DNA of 34,119 nt from NCBI GenBank assembly GCA_018266915.1, contig JAFDZM010000014.1:1-34119 (forward strand), written 5' to 3'. Positions 14,690 to 21,615 of the stretch are shown here, in pieces (position 1 is the first letter of the stretch; the number at the start of each line of letters is the position of its first letter). Source of the stretch: Bacteroidota bacterium. Its GTDB lineage: Bacteria > Bacteroidota > Bacteroidia > Sphingobacteriales > Sphingobacteriaceae. Position numbers and translations under genes: made by a program. The notes under the pieces are model-generated. The model saw nothing but the letters and a program-made list of their open reading frames with translations. It had not been told where the DNA came from and searched no databases.

Positions 14690-15196
14690 ATGGTTGAGTT
14701 CACCACAATGATCCTACAGTTTGCCGAGCAGGGCGAAAAGACCGGCTGGAGCTATATTGAAATACCTGCCGACGTTGCCCAACAGATGAAACCCGGGAAC
14801 AAAAAATCGTTCCGCGTGCGCGGTATGCTGGATGCACTGCCTGTAAGTGGCATGGCCCTGATGCCCATGGGCGAGGGTAACTTCATTATGGCATTAAAAG
14901 CTGAGGTTCGCAAAGGTATCCACAAAAATGCTGGGGCCATGCTGCATGTAAAACTGGAAGAGGACGTGGATTTTAAGGTTGAAATGCCTGCCGACCTGCA
15001 GGAGTGTTTTGATTTTGAGCCTGAAGCACTGGAATTTTTTAATAGCCTTGCCAAATCGCACCGGGAGTATTTTATAAAGTGGATAGATAGCGCTAAAACC
15101 AGTGAGACACGGGCCAAACGTATAGTAAATACAATAAACGCGATGTTAAGAAAATGGCCTTATAATGTGATGTTACGGGAGATGAGGAAAGATTGA
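14690..15196 (+). CDS. DUF1905/YdeI (OmpD-associated) family protein
   Basis: A 168-residue soluble protein. The first half is a DUF1905 beta barrel (EFTTMILQFAEQGEKTGWSYIEIPADVAQQMKPGNKKSFRVRGMLDAL...GIHKNAGAMLHVKLEEDV). The second half is the helical YdeI-type C-terminus (PEALEFFNSLAKSHREYFIKWIDSAKTSETRAKRIVNTINAMLRK), with the conserved KxWIxxAKxxETRxxRI. The start at MVEFTT matches the family's usual M-x-x-F-T N-terminus; the second ATG 18 bases in would cut a strand. Function of the family is not known. Gene alone; its stop lies in a GATGTGCGG repeat that recurs inverted at 16893. Confidence 0.88.
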   Translation: MVEFTTMILQFAEQGEKTGWSYIEIPADVAQQMKPGNKKSFRVRGMLDALPVSGMALMPMGEGNFIMALKAEVRKGIHKNAGAMLHVKLEEDVDFKVEMPADLQECFDFEPEALEFFNSLAKSHREYFIKWIDSAKTSETRAKRIVNTINAMLRKWPYNVMLREMRKD

Positions 15197-15230
15197 TGTG
15201 CGGATGTGCAGATTGAAGGATGTGCAGATT
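15195..15230. repeat. GATGTGCGG repeat, left copy
   Basis: GATGTGCGGATGTGC followed by GATT and then GGATGTGCAGATT. Its first 14 bases are found inverted at 16893-16906. The segment in between carries the palindromic region, an NTF2-like lipoprotein and the toxin-antitoxin pair. Confidence 0.5.
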
Positions 15231-15298
15231 ATTAGAGCCAAAATTTAAGTAGTTATAATAAAAAATAAATAAAAATTCTCTCCTTACATTTAGCTGCC

Positions 15299-15500
15299 AT
15301 GTACCTATAAAAATATCTCTTTAGAAAAACAGCTCCATTAGGAGCCAAATGTTGGTAGAAATAAGAATCAACATGGTTCTATTGCTCCGTAGGTGCAATA
15401 TTAAACATTAGGCATGGCGAAGATATGTTGCACCTACGGAGCAAAAATGTTTTTATATGTGTTTTCTACCAACATATTACCCCTATGGGGTATTATATAA
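15299..15500. repeat. nested palindromic REP/BIME-like region
   Basis: The 380-base gap 15197-15577 has no gene and holds several nested inverted repeats. GCTCCATTAGGAGC lies at 15332-15345. ATGTTGGTAGAAA (15349-15361) pairs with TTTCTACCAACAT (15463-15475). TTGCTCCGTAGGTGCAA (15382-15398) pairs perfectly with TTGCACCTACGGAGCAA (15428-15444). TACCCCTATGGGGTA is at 15478-15492. The GCTCC...GGAGC core and the preceding GTACC are shared with the element at 8946-9030. The structure resembles paired REP elements (a BIME). No transposase is nearby. Confidence 0.65.
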
Positions 15501-15577
15501 AGATGTAGGCACCCTGTAGATACACTTTAGGGAGAGATGTCCAGCGCAGCGCCGACAGAATGGGTAAACTTATTGAT

Positions 15578-16102
15578 TTAGTGAGCTTTTATATGCCTCA
15601 CATACTCGTCAATTTTGACGATCTTGCGATCTCTGAATTGCATATCCTGAACATACTCCAGCGAATCCCGCTGACCTTTGCTGTTTGTAAATGCTCTTAA
15701 AGTCCAGGTGGTTACCCATGCTTCTTTTCTATCCTTGCTGGATACAGACTGATAGTCATACAGTTTAATGGATAAATCTTTAAGCGAATCACGCATTGTT
15801 TTAGCCCTTTTGAGATACTGGCTGCGTGCCCCGATAAAAGTACAGCCATCAAATTCTGCCATTAAGGTATCAGTGTAGTATTTGCGCATTTCGGCAGTGT
15901 CATCTTTCTCAAATGCTTTTAAGGCTTTCAGGGCGATAATGATATTAGCGTGGCTGGTGTCAGTGATCCAATAACCGGCATTTTTAACAGGATAAGCAAA
16001 GGCAGCTGAATCTGGCGGGGTAGTACTTGTGTAAGGAGATGGGGAATGTTTGCACGAAAAAAATAACAATAGCATAGCCAGCATGGAGCAGAGTACCTTC
16101 AT
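15578..16102 (-). CDS. NTF2-like lipoprotein, function unknown
   Basis: A 174-residue protein with a lipoprotein signal (MKVLCSMLAMLLLFFSC, cysteine 17) and a Ser/Thr/Pro-rich linker (KHSPSPYTSTTPPDS). Residues about 45-170 look like an NTF2/SnoaL-type fold: a helix (ANIIIALKALKAFEKDDTAEMRKYYTDTLMAEFDG), a short helix (RSQYLKRAKTMRDSL) and long strands (DRKEAWVTTWTLRAFTNSKGQRDSLEYVQDMQFRDRKIVKIDEYVR). Related in fold, not visibly in sequence, to the secreted protein at 14108. It is alone, between the palindromic region and the toxin-antitoxin pair. Confidence 0.75.
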   Translation of the reverse strand: MKVLCSMLAMLLLFFSCKHSPSPYTSTTPPDSAAFAYPVKNAGYWITDTSHANIIIALKALKAFEKDDTAEMRKYYTDTLMAEFDGCTFIGARSQYLKRAKTMRDSLKDLSIKLYDYQSVSSKDRKEAWVTTWTLRAFTNSKGQRDSLEYVQDMQFRDRKIVKIDEYVRHIKAH

Positions 16103-16271
16103 TGCGTGTTTATTATTAATTAGGTTAATAATTGAATTTTAAGATAGGAAGATAAACTTTAATAAGTGAAAAGAATTTTAAGTTTTAACCGGCAGGAAAA
16201 AATCAGCCATCAAAAATAGTTAGTAGTTAAAGCGAAAAAATTAGTTGGAGATAATAACACTCCCGGCTTAA

Positions 16272-16568
16272 TTACAACTTGCGCTTCTTAGGATCTTGCC
16301 TGTTGTCAAAAATTGATATTATCTCTATCACTTCCTTTTCAACTTTAAAAAAGATAGATGTTTGAGGAGATGCCACACATCGGTGAATCTTTTTTCTTTT
16401 CTTAATGAGCGGAAATTGCTCAGGCGAATTTTGAATTCGGTTTATTGTATCAAATATTTCATTAATGACTCTTTGGGTTATTTTCTCTCCCCATTCGTCA
16501 TATAAATATTCCTGAAGGTTATTCAATTCTTTTAAGGCCCTATCTGCCCAAATTAAAGGTTTAGCCAT
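16272..16568 (-). CDS. RelE/ParE-family toxin
   Basis: A 98-residue toxin of the type II RelE/ParE superfamily: ADRALKELNNLQEYLYDEWGEKITQRVINEIFDTINRIQNSPEQFPLIKKRKKIHRCVASPQTSIFFKVEKEVIEIISIFDNRQDPKK. The paired N-terminal helices, the PEQFPL turn, the central strand with R-C-V and the closing IISIFDNRQDP are the family's usual landmarks. It overlaps its antitoxin by 8 bases (16561-16568) and is translated after it. ParE members poison gyrase and RelE members cleave mRNA; which applies cannot be told from the sequence. The pair lies about 140 bases from a topoisomerase IV gene, which is probably chance. Confidence 0.85.
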   Translation of the reverse strand: MAKPLIWADRALKELNNLQEYLYDEWGEKITQRVINEIFDTINRIQNSPEQFPLIKKRKKIHRCVASPQTSIFFKVEKEVIEIISIFDNRQDPKKRKL

Positions 16569-16803
16569 TCTTTGCTCGCAACCGGTCTAATTTTTCTGTC
16601 ATGTAGGCCACCACTTCCTCATGTGTATGTACCCGGCCAGCTTTTACGTCCTCAAGTCCGGCTTTTATACCTTCAATCGCTTCTTGTGGAAGATCGCCCC
16701 AGTTATCATCCTCAAGTTGGTAGTTTAGCCCCATTTTTTTTAGAAAGGTTTCCAGGGTGGATAAATCTTTGTCCTTATTTATCTCTATTGTCACTGTTGC
16801 CAT
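16561..16803 (-). CDS. antitoxin of the RelE/ParE pair
   Basis: An 80-residue acidic protein, MATVTIEINKDKDLSTLETFLKKMGL at the N-terminus followed by an acidic middle (EDDNWGDLPQEAIEGIKAGLEDVKAG) and a C-terminal helix (THEEVVAYMTEKLDRLRAKNG). The LPQEAIEGIKAGLEDVKAGRVHTHEEV segment is the usual C-terminal motif of antitoxins paired with Bacteroidota ParE toxins. It comes first in the operon, which is the normal order. A TACTTTTG word (minus strand, 16816-16809) ends 5 bases before the ATG, so the mRNA could be leaderless. Confidence 0.85.
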   Translation of the reverse strand: MATVTIEINKDKDLSTLETFLKKMGLNYQLEDDNWGDLPQEAIEGIKAGLEDVKAGRVHTHEEVVAYMTEKLDRLRAKNG

Positions 16804-16871
16804 AATATCAAAAGTACGGAATAATAAGATGAAAGCATATATCTATATGTAGCATGTTCAAATGTTGATTA

Positions 16872-16908
16872 AATCCGCACATCTCCACGTCCGCACATCC
16901 GCACATTG
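16872..16908. repeat. GATGTGCGG repeat, right copy (inverted)
   Basis: AATCCGCACATCTCCACGTCCGCACATCCGCACATTG contains GCACATCCGCACAT (16893-16906), the exact reverse complement of 15196-15209. It lies between the toxin-antitoxin pair and parC. Confidence 0.5.
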
Positions 16909-16943
16909 TGCTATCTTTACCCATCTATATTTTTTAGCTAAGA

Positions 16944-19679
16944 ATGAGTGAAGATCTGAGTAACAATCTATCTGAAAATAATAACGACAAACTACACAAT
17001 GTAACCTCGCTCAACGGGTTATACGAAAATTGGTTCCTGGACTATGCATCTTATGTGATCCTCGACCGTGCAGTGCCCCATATCAATGATGGTTTGAAGC
17101 CGGTACAGCGCCGTATCCTGCACTCGCTGAAGGAGATGGACGACGGTCGTTTCAACAAGGCCGCCAACGTGATCGGTAATACCATGAAGTACCACCCGCA
17201 TGGTGATGCCTCTATCGGCGATGCCATGGTGCAGATAGGGCAGAAGAACCTGCTAATAGACTGCCAGGGTAACTGGGGCGACCCTGTGACCGGCGACTCG
17301 GCAGCAGCACCGCGTTATATCGAGGCACGTTTATCCAAGTTTGCCAATGAGGTGGTTTTCAATCCTGATACTACCGAATGGCAGGCCAGTTATGACGGAA
17401 GGAACAAAGAGCCAGTCACCCTTCCGGTTAAGTTTCCTTTATTGTTAGCTCAAGGCGCAGAGGGTATTGCCGTAGGTTTGGCTACCAAAATTCTACCGCA
17501 CAACTTCGTTGAGCTGCTGGATGCCTCTATCGGCGTTTTACAAGGCGAAAGGCCAAACCTGGTGCCTGACTTCCTTACAGGTGGTATGGCCGATTGTTCA
17601 GCTTATAATGAAGGTCAGCGTGGTGGTAAGGTTCGTGTGCGTGCTAAGATCGTAGAGAAAGATAAAAAGACTCTGGCAATCACCGAGATACCATTTAGCA
17701 CAACTACCGGCAGTTTGATTGATAGTGTGATTGCGGCCAATGATAAAGGTAAGATCAAGATCAAAAAGATCGAGGATAATACCGCTGCTAATGTGGAGAT
17801 CATCATCCACCTGGCGCCCGGTATATCGCCCGATGTGACTATTGATGCATTGTATGCCTTCACAGACTGCGAGGTTTCCATATCGCCCAATACCTGCGTG
17901 ATCCAAAACGATAAGCCGCGTTTCATGAGCGTGAATGACATGCTTACCGAGAGCACGCATTACACTAAAGAACTGTTAAAGCAGGAGTTGCAGATCAGGC
18001 TGAAGGAATTGATGGAGAAGATATTCTTCAGCTCATTGCTAAAAATATTTATCCAGGAAGGGATGTATAAGCATCCGGATTATGAAAGTTCCGGAACCTT
18101 TGATACCGTAGTTGAGGTATTGAATACTTTATTTGCCCCGTACTTCTCCCAATTCTACCGTGAAATATTACCGGAGGATTATAAGAAGCTGATCGATAAA
18201 CCGATGAGCAGCATCACCCGCTTTGACGTGAAGAAAGCGGATGAGCAGATGAAGGCGCTGGAAGGCGAGATAAAGGAAGTAAAACATCATCTGAAACACC
18301 TGAACAATTATGCCATTGCCTGGTTTCAGAAACTGAAGGATAAATACGGTAAGGACCGTGAACGCAAAACTGAACTGCGCACTTTTGATAAGGTAGAAGC
18401 TGCACAGGTAGCGCTTGCGAATGTAAAGCTATATGTGAACAAAGTTGATGGTTTTATAGGCTCGGGCCTTAAAAGAGATGAATCTGTAGAACTGGTTGGG
18501 GAATGCTCTGATATTGATGATATTATTGTTTTCCGTGCAGACGGTAAATGCATGATCACAAAAGTTCAGGAAAAAGTATTCGTGGGGAAGGATATAGAAC
18601 ACGTAGCTGTCTTCAAGAAGAACGACGAGCGCACGGTTTATAACATGATTTACAAAGATGGTCAAAGCGGGGTAAGCTATATCAAGCGTTTTAGTGTGGT
18701 TGGTGTAACCCGCGATAAGGAATATGACCTCACCAAAGGAACCAAAGGCTCAAAAGTGTTATACTTCTCGGCCAACCCTAACGGTGAGGCTGAAGTGGTG
18801 AATGTGCAATTAAAGCCGCATTCCAAGCTCCGTAAACTGCAGTTTGACGAAGATTTTGCATTGATCGCTATCAAAGGCCGCGCCTCCATGGGTAATATCA
18901 TCACCAAATACCCGGTGAAAAAGATCGTGCTGAAAAGCAAAGGCGTTTCAACCCTCGCCGGCCGTAAGATTTGGTACGATGAAATTCTTAAACGCTTGAA
19001 TGCAGATGGCAGGGGTAAATACCTGGGAGAATTTGACGGCGATGACCGTATATTAACGGTTTTAAGCAACGGTGTATATGAACTGACCAACTTTGACCTG
19101 AATAACCACTTTGATGATAAGATGACCCTGATTGAAAAGTATGATCCGGAAAAGGTATACTCGGTGATACAATTGGAAGGGAAATCGAAAAATTACATGG
19201 TGAAGCGCTTCGTGTTTGACAATACGAGTTTGGGCAAACAAACCAGCATCATTAGCGAAGAAAGCGGCTCGAAATTAATATTGATATCGGGCGCTGCACA
19301 GGTACTGGTAAAGGTAGATCAGCTTAAAGGCAAAACCGAAACACCGGAAACTATGGAAGTCGACCTGTCAACCCTGATCGATGTAAAAGGTATGAAGGCT
19401 ATGGGTAACCGTTTATCGCAGCATACCATAAAATCGGTGGAGTTGCTTAAGGAGGTTAATCCTGAAATTGAGGAAGAGGAAGTAACGCCAGAGCCAGAAG
19501 AGATAGGGGAAGCAGGAGATCAACCTGAAGAGACATCACCAAAATCGGAAGAATCAAAACCAGAACCGGAGAAATCAGAAGATCAATCGGTGGAACCCCA
19601 GCATAAAAAAGTGGATTTTGAGATAACTAATCCCGATGATATTGAAATGGATGATAACGGGCAGTTGGGGTTGTTTTAA
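16944..19679 (+). CDS. parC: DNA topoisomerase IV subunit A
   Basis: A 911-residue type IIA topoisomerase A subunit. The breakage-reunion domain (about 25-500) opens LYENWFLDYASYVILDRAVPHINDGLKPVQRRIL, keeps YHPHGDASIGDAM, and has the catalytic tyrosine at 125 (APRYIEARLS). The C-terminal domain (about 510-830) is the beta-pinwheel. A GyrA-box such as QRRGGKG is not seen, which favours ParC over GyrA. The last 60 or so residues are an acidic Glu/Pro/Ser tail (VTPEPEEIGEAGDQPEETSPKS...) ending DDNGQLGLF. It cuts and passes DNA with ParE to separate daughter chromosomes. ParE is not in the window, so the pair is split here. The gene is alone, ending at a hairpin. Confidence 0.9.
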   Translation: MSEDLSNNLSENNNDKLHNVTSLNGLYENWFLDYASYVILDRAVPHINDGLKPVQRRILHSLKEMDDGRFNKAANVIGNTMKYHPHGDASIGDAMVQIGQKNLLIDCQGNWGDPVTGDSAAAPRYIEARLSKFANEVVFNPDTTEWQASYDGRNKEPVTLPVKFPLLLAQGAEGIAVGLATKILPHNFVELLDASIGVLQGERPNLVPDFLTGGMADCSAYNEGQRGGKVRVRAKIVEKDKKTLAITEIPFSTTTGSLIDSVIAANDKGKIKIKKIEDNTAANVEIIIHLAPGISPDVTIDALYAFTDCEVSISPNTCVIQNDKPRFMSVNDMLTESTHYTKELLKQELQIRLKELMEKIFFSSLLKIFIQEGMYKHPDYESSGTFDTVVEVLNTLFAPYFSQFYREILPEDYKKLIDKPMSSITRFDVKKADEQMKALEGEIKEVKHHLKHLNNYAIAWFQKLKDKYGKDRERKTELRTFDKVEAAQVALANVKLYVNKVDGFIGSGLKRDESVELVGECSDIDDIIVFRADGKCMITKVQEKVFVGKDIEHVAVFKKNDERTVYNMIYKDGQSGVSYIKRFSVVGVTRDKEYDLTKGTKGSKVLYFSANPNGEAEVVNVQLKPHSKLRKLQFDEDFALIAIKGRASMGNIITKYPVKKIVLKSKGVSTLAGRKIWYDEILKRLNADGRGKYLGEFDGDDRILTVLSNGVYELTNFDLNNHFDDKMTLIEKYDPEKVYSVIQLEGKSKNYMVKRFVFDNTSLGKQTSIISEESGSKLILISGAAQVLVKVDQLKGKTETPETMEVDLSTLIDVKGMKAMGNRLSQHTIKSVELLKEVNPEIEEEEVTPEPEEIGEAGDQPEETSPKSEESKPEPEKSEDQSVEPQHKKVDFEITNPDDIEMDDNGQLGLF

Positions 19680-19692
19680 GGTATTTCCTTCG

Positions 19693-19718
19693 TAGAGACG
19701 CGATGCATCGCATCTCTA
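19693..19718. terminator. terminator/dispersed repeat between parC and methyltransferase
   Basis: TAGAGA-C-GCGATGCATCGC-A-TCTCTA is a nearly perfect 26-base palindrome with one mismatch. The GATGCATC core and the GTAGAGACG flank belong to a dispersed repeat seen in many bacterial genomes. It lies between convergent genes, where a shared terminator is expected. Confidence 0.6.
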
Positions 19719-19745
19719 TTCACCACGCGTCATTGCTGTAAGGGT

Positions 19746-20507
19746 TTACAACCTCCCCAAATACACTTCCGTATCATACCTGAACATCACAGTTCCATTA
19801 GTTTGATATTGATCGAAAATGGCTTTTAGCTGGATACTAAATAAGTGTCCTTCCGGTGTATCCTCAGCCGGAACATAGGATGATGAAAAAGCACGACCGG
19901 CCAATTGCTCAAAATTGAATACCTGGTAGTTGGAGAATTTGACCAGCTTATATTTCCCACCATGATAAAAAGTGACAAAATCTGCCTCAGTCAGGTTTTG
20001 GTGGTTGATGCGCTCGTAGTCGCCGTCTTGTTGTTTTAACAATAATTCATAAGCTATTGCAAAATCATCGGCATCAATGCAACGGTTATTCCATATCAAG
20101 GCGACATGCCCGTGCGGGGCGAGGATGCGCTTAAATTCGGTTTTGGTTTCGGCATTATTGAACCAATGAAAAGCCTGTGCACAAACTATCAGGTTAGCAC
20201 TTTTATCCGGCAATGACGTATCTTCTGCCGTGCCGGTAACCGAATAAAATCCGTGCAATTGCTTCAATTGCTTTTCAGCCTCATGCCGCATGGAATCGTT
20301 TGGCTCAACAGCATAAACGGTGTATCCACGGTCAAGCAGCAATTTGGTAAAAATTCCGGTGCCCGAACCAATATCTGCAATAACCGATTCAGACGTCAAA
20401 TGGCATTCATGCTGCAGATAATCCAATACCTTATCGGGATAGCCGGGCCGATATTTGGCATAATTAGCTACCCGGTTACCAAAGCGTATAGTTGAATCTT
20501 GCGACAT
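19746..20507 (-). CDS. class I SAM-dependent methyltransferase
   Basis: A 253-residue Rossmann-fold methyltransferase of the UbiE/Methyltransf_11 type. Motif I is VIADIGSGTGIF (42-53), then the acidic end of strand 2 in VYAVEPNDSMR (about 64-74) and a TAEDTSLPDKSANLIVCAQAFHWF stretch (motifs II/III, about 97-120). The N-terminus (RFGNRVANYAKYRPGYPDKVLDYL) is the common entry sequence. The substrate cannot be told. No partner gene; it precedes the aldose epimerase on the same strand by 46 bases and may be cotranscribed. Confidence 0.85.
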   Translation of the reverse strand: MSQDSTIRFGNRVANYAKYRPGYPDKVLDYLQHECHLTSESVIADIGSGTGIFTKLLLDRGYTVYAVEPNDSMRHEAEKQLKQLHGFYSVTGTAEDTSLPDKSANLIVCAQAFHWFNNAETKTEFKRILAPHGHVALIWNNRCIDADDFAIAYELLLKQQDGDYERINHQNLTEADFVTFYHGGKYKLVKFSNYQVFNFEQLAGRAFSSSYVPAEDTPEGHLFSIQLKAIFDQYQTNGTVMFRYDTEVYLGRL

Positions 20508-20553
20508 ATGTTAAGTTTTATTGAAAAAAACGCCAACCGACTTCCGCCATACA

Positions 20554-21420
20554 TCAAATACTTATGAAGTACGAAGCCTCGAACACATGCCCGTATTTCA
20601 AATGCTGGATTGCTTCCTTTTTGCTAATGTCAACATGCTTGCCTTCGGTATCAGCACAGCCCAGCCAAGGCTCAATGCATACAAAATCAGCACCTGGTTT
20701 GGCCCAAATTCCCAGGTAATTAAAATGCGGGAATTCTACAGACACAGATTGATCGTGTTTAGTGCTTTTTATGCTAACCTCGCGAGAGTTTAAATGCTTG
20801 AACACCCAGGCGTCCTGCTTAAACATATCACGGGTAAGCGGTATCCTGTGTTTGTCAAGTGTTACCGGCTCGGTTTGCTCAGTGTAATATCCTTTGCCAG
20901 ACAGCAGATGTTTTTCCAGTTTATCATCGGCGTCAAACTCCAGGTAATAATCCTCATAGCTTTCGCCTTTATTAAACGGAACATTAAACGCCGGGTGACC
21001 GCCCACTGAAAAATAAATGGTATCCCTCTCGTGGTTGATCACTTTATAGGTAACGCGCAGCGCATTTTCTATCAGGTCATAACAAATCTGGAAATCGAAT
21101 TTGTAGGGATATACTTCCAAAGTATGATCAGAATATGGCAGTGAAAACCTCGCCGAGGTTTCGCTGGATTCGATCAACAATAGTTCCGATTGCCTGTTAA
21201 ACCCATGACGTTCCATTTTGTAAGCTTTGCCATTTACCAGCAGCTCATTGTTAATCAAACCACCCACAACCGGGAACAGGTTTGGCGCATGCCATGGCCA
21301 TATGGACGGATCGGCCTGCCATAAATGTTCAACACCTGTAGCTTTGTTATAGATCGAGGTAAGCTCACCCCCCTGGTTACGGATATTTACTTTGAGGAAA
21401 TCGTTTTCAATGGTAGTCAT
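20554..21420 (-). CDS. aldose 1-epimerase family protein (LacX-like)
   Basis: 288 residues from ATG at 21420; the longer frame to 21453 adds 11 residues that are not family-like. The galactose-mutarotase beta-sandwich shows ERHGFNRQ (about 70-77), GGHPAFNVPF with the catalytic histidine in the middle and the carboxylate in FVCIEPWLG near the end. The family interconverts alpha and beta anomers of sugars. LacX-type members lack a signal peptide and act in the cytoplasm. It is upstream of the methyltransferase on the same strand. Confidence 0.85.
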   Translation of the reverse strand: MTTIENDFLKVNIRNQGGELTSIYNKATGVEHLWQADPSIWPWHAPNLFPVVGGLINNELLVNGKAYKMERHGFNRQSELLLIESSETSARFSLPYSDHTLEVYPYKFDFQICYDLIENALRVTYKVINHERDTIYFSVGGHPAFNVPFNKGESYEDYYLEFDADDKLEKHLLSGKGYYTEQTEPVTLDKHRIPLTRDMFKQDAWVFKHLNSREVSIKSTKHDQSVSVEFPHFNYLGIWAKPGADFVCIEPWLGCADTEGKHVDISKKEAIQHLKYGHVFEASYFISI

Positions 21421-21515
21421 AGGATTGGTTAAATGGTTGTTAGCGCAATACAAAGTACTGCATTTTTTCTAAAAGGTTGGTGAAAATTCTAACCAATAAG
21501 TTCGCAAGATGTTTA

Positions 21516-21614
21516 CCTCACCCCAGCCTCTCCAAGGGAGAGGGAGTGTTAATTAAAAGATAGCGAAATATTTATTTGAAGTCCCTCTCCCTTGGAGAGG
21601 GATTTAGGGTGAGG
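21516..21614. terminator. long inverted repeat before the phosphoesterase stop
   Basis: CCTCACCCCAGCCTCTCCAA... (21516-21545) and TCCCTCTCCCTTGGAGAGGG...GGTGAGG (21582-21614) are near-perfect inverted repeats, about 26 of 30 paired with a short bulge. The arms are a common dispersed CCTCACCC/CTCTCC repeat. It may double as the terminator of the phosphoesterase gene. Confidence 0.6.
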
Positions 21615-21615
21615 C

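Noticed and set aside
15197..15577. CRISPR-like array in the palindrome-rich gap
   Set aside because: Repeats are nested inverted pairs, not direct repeats with unique spacers, and there are no cas genes.
17598..17960. two overlapping minus-strand frames inside parC
   Set aside because: They are shadows of a well-conserved housekeeping gene.
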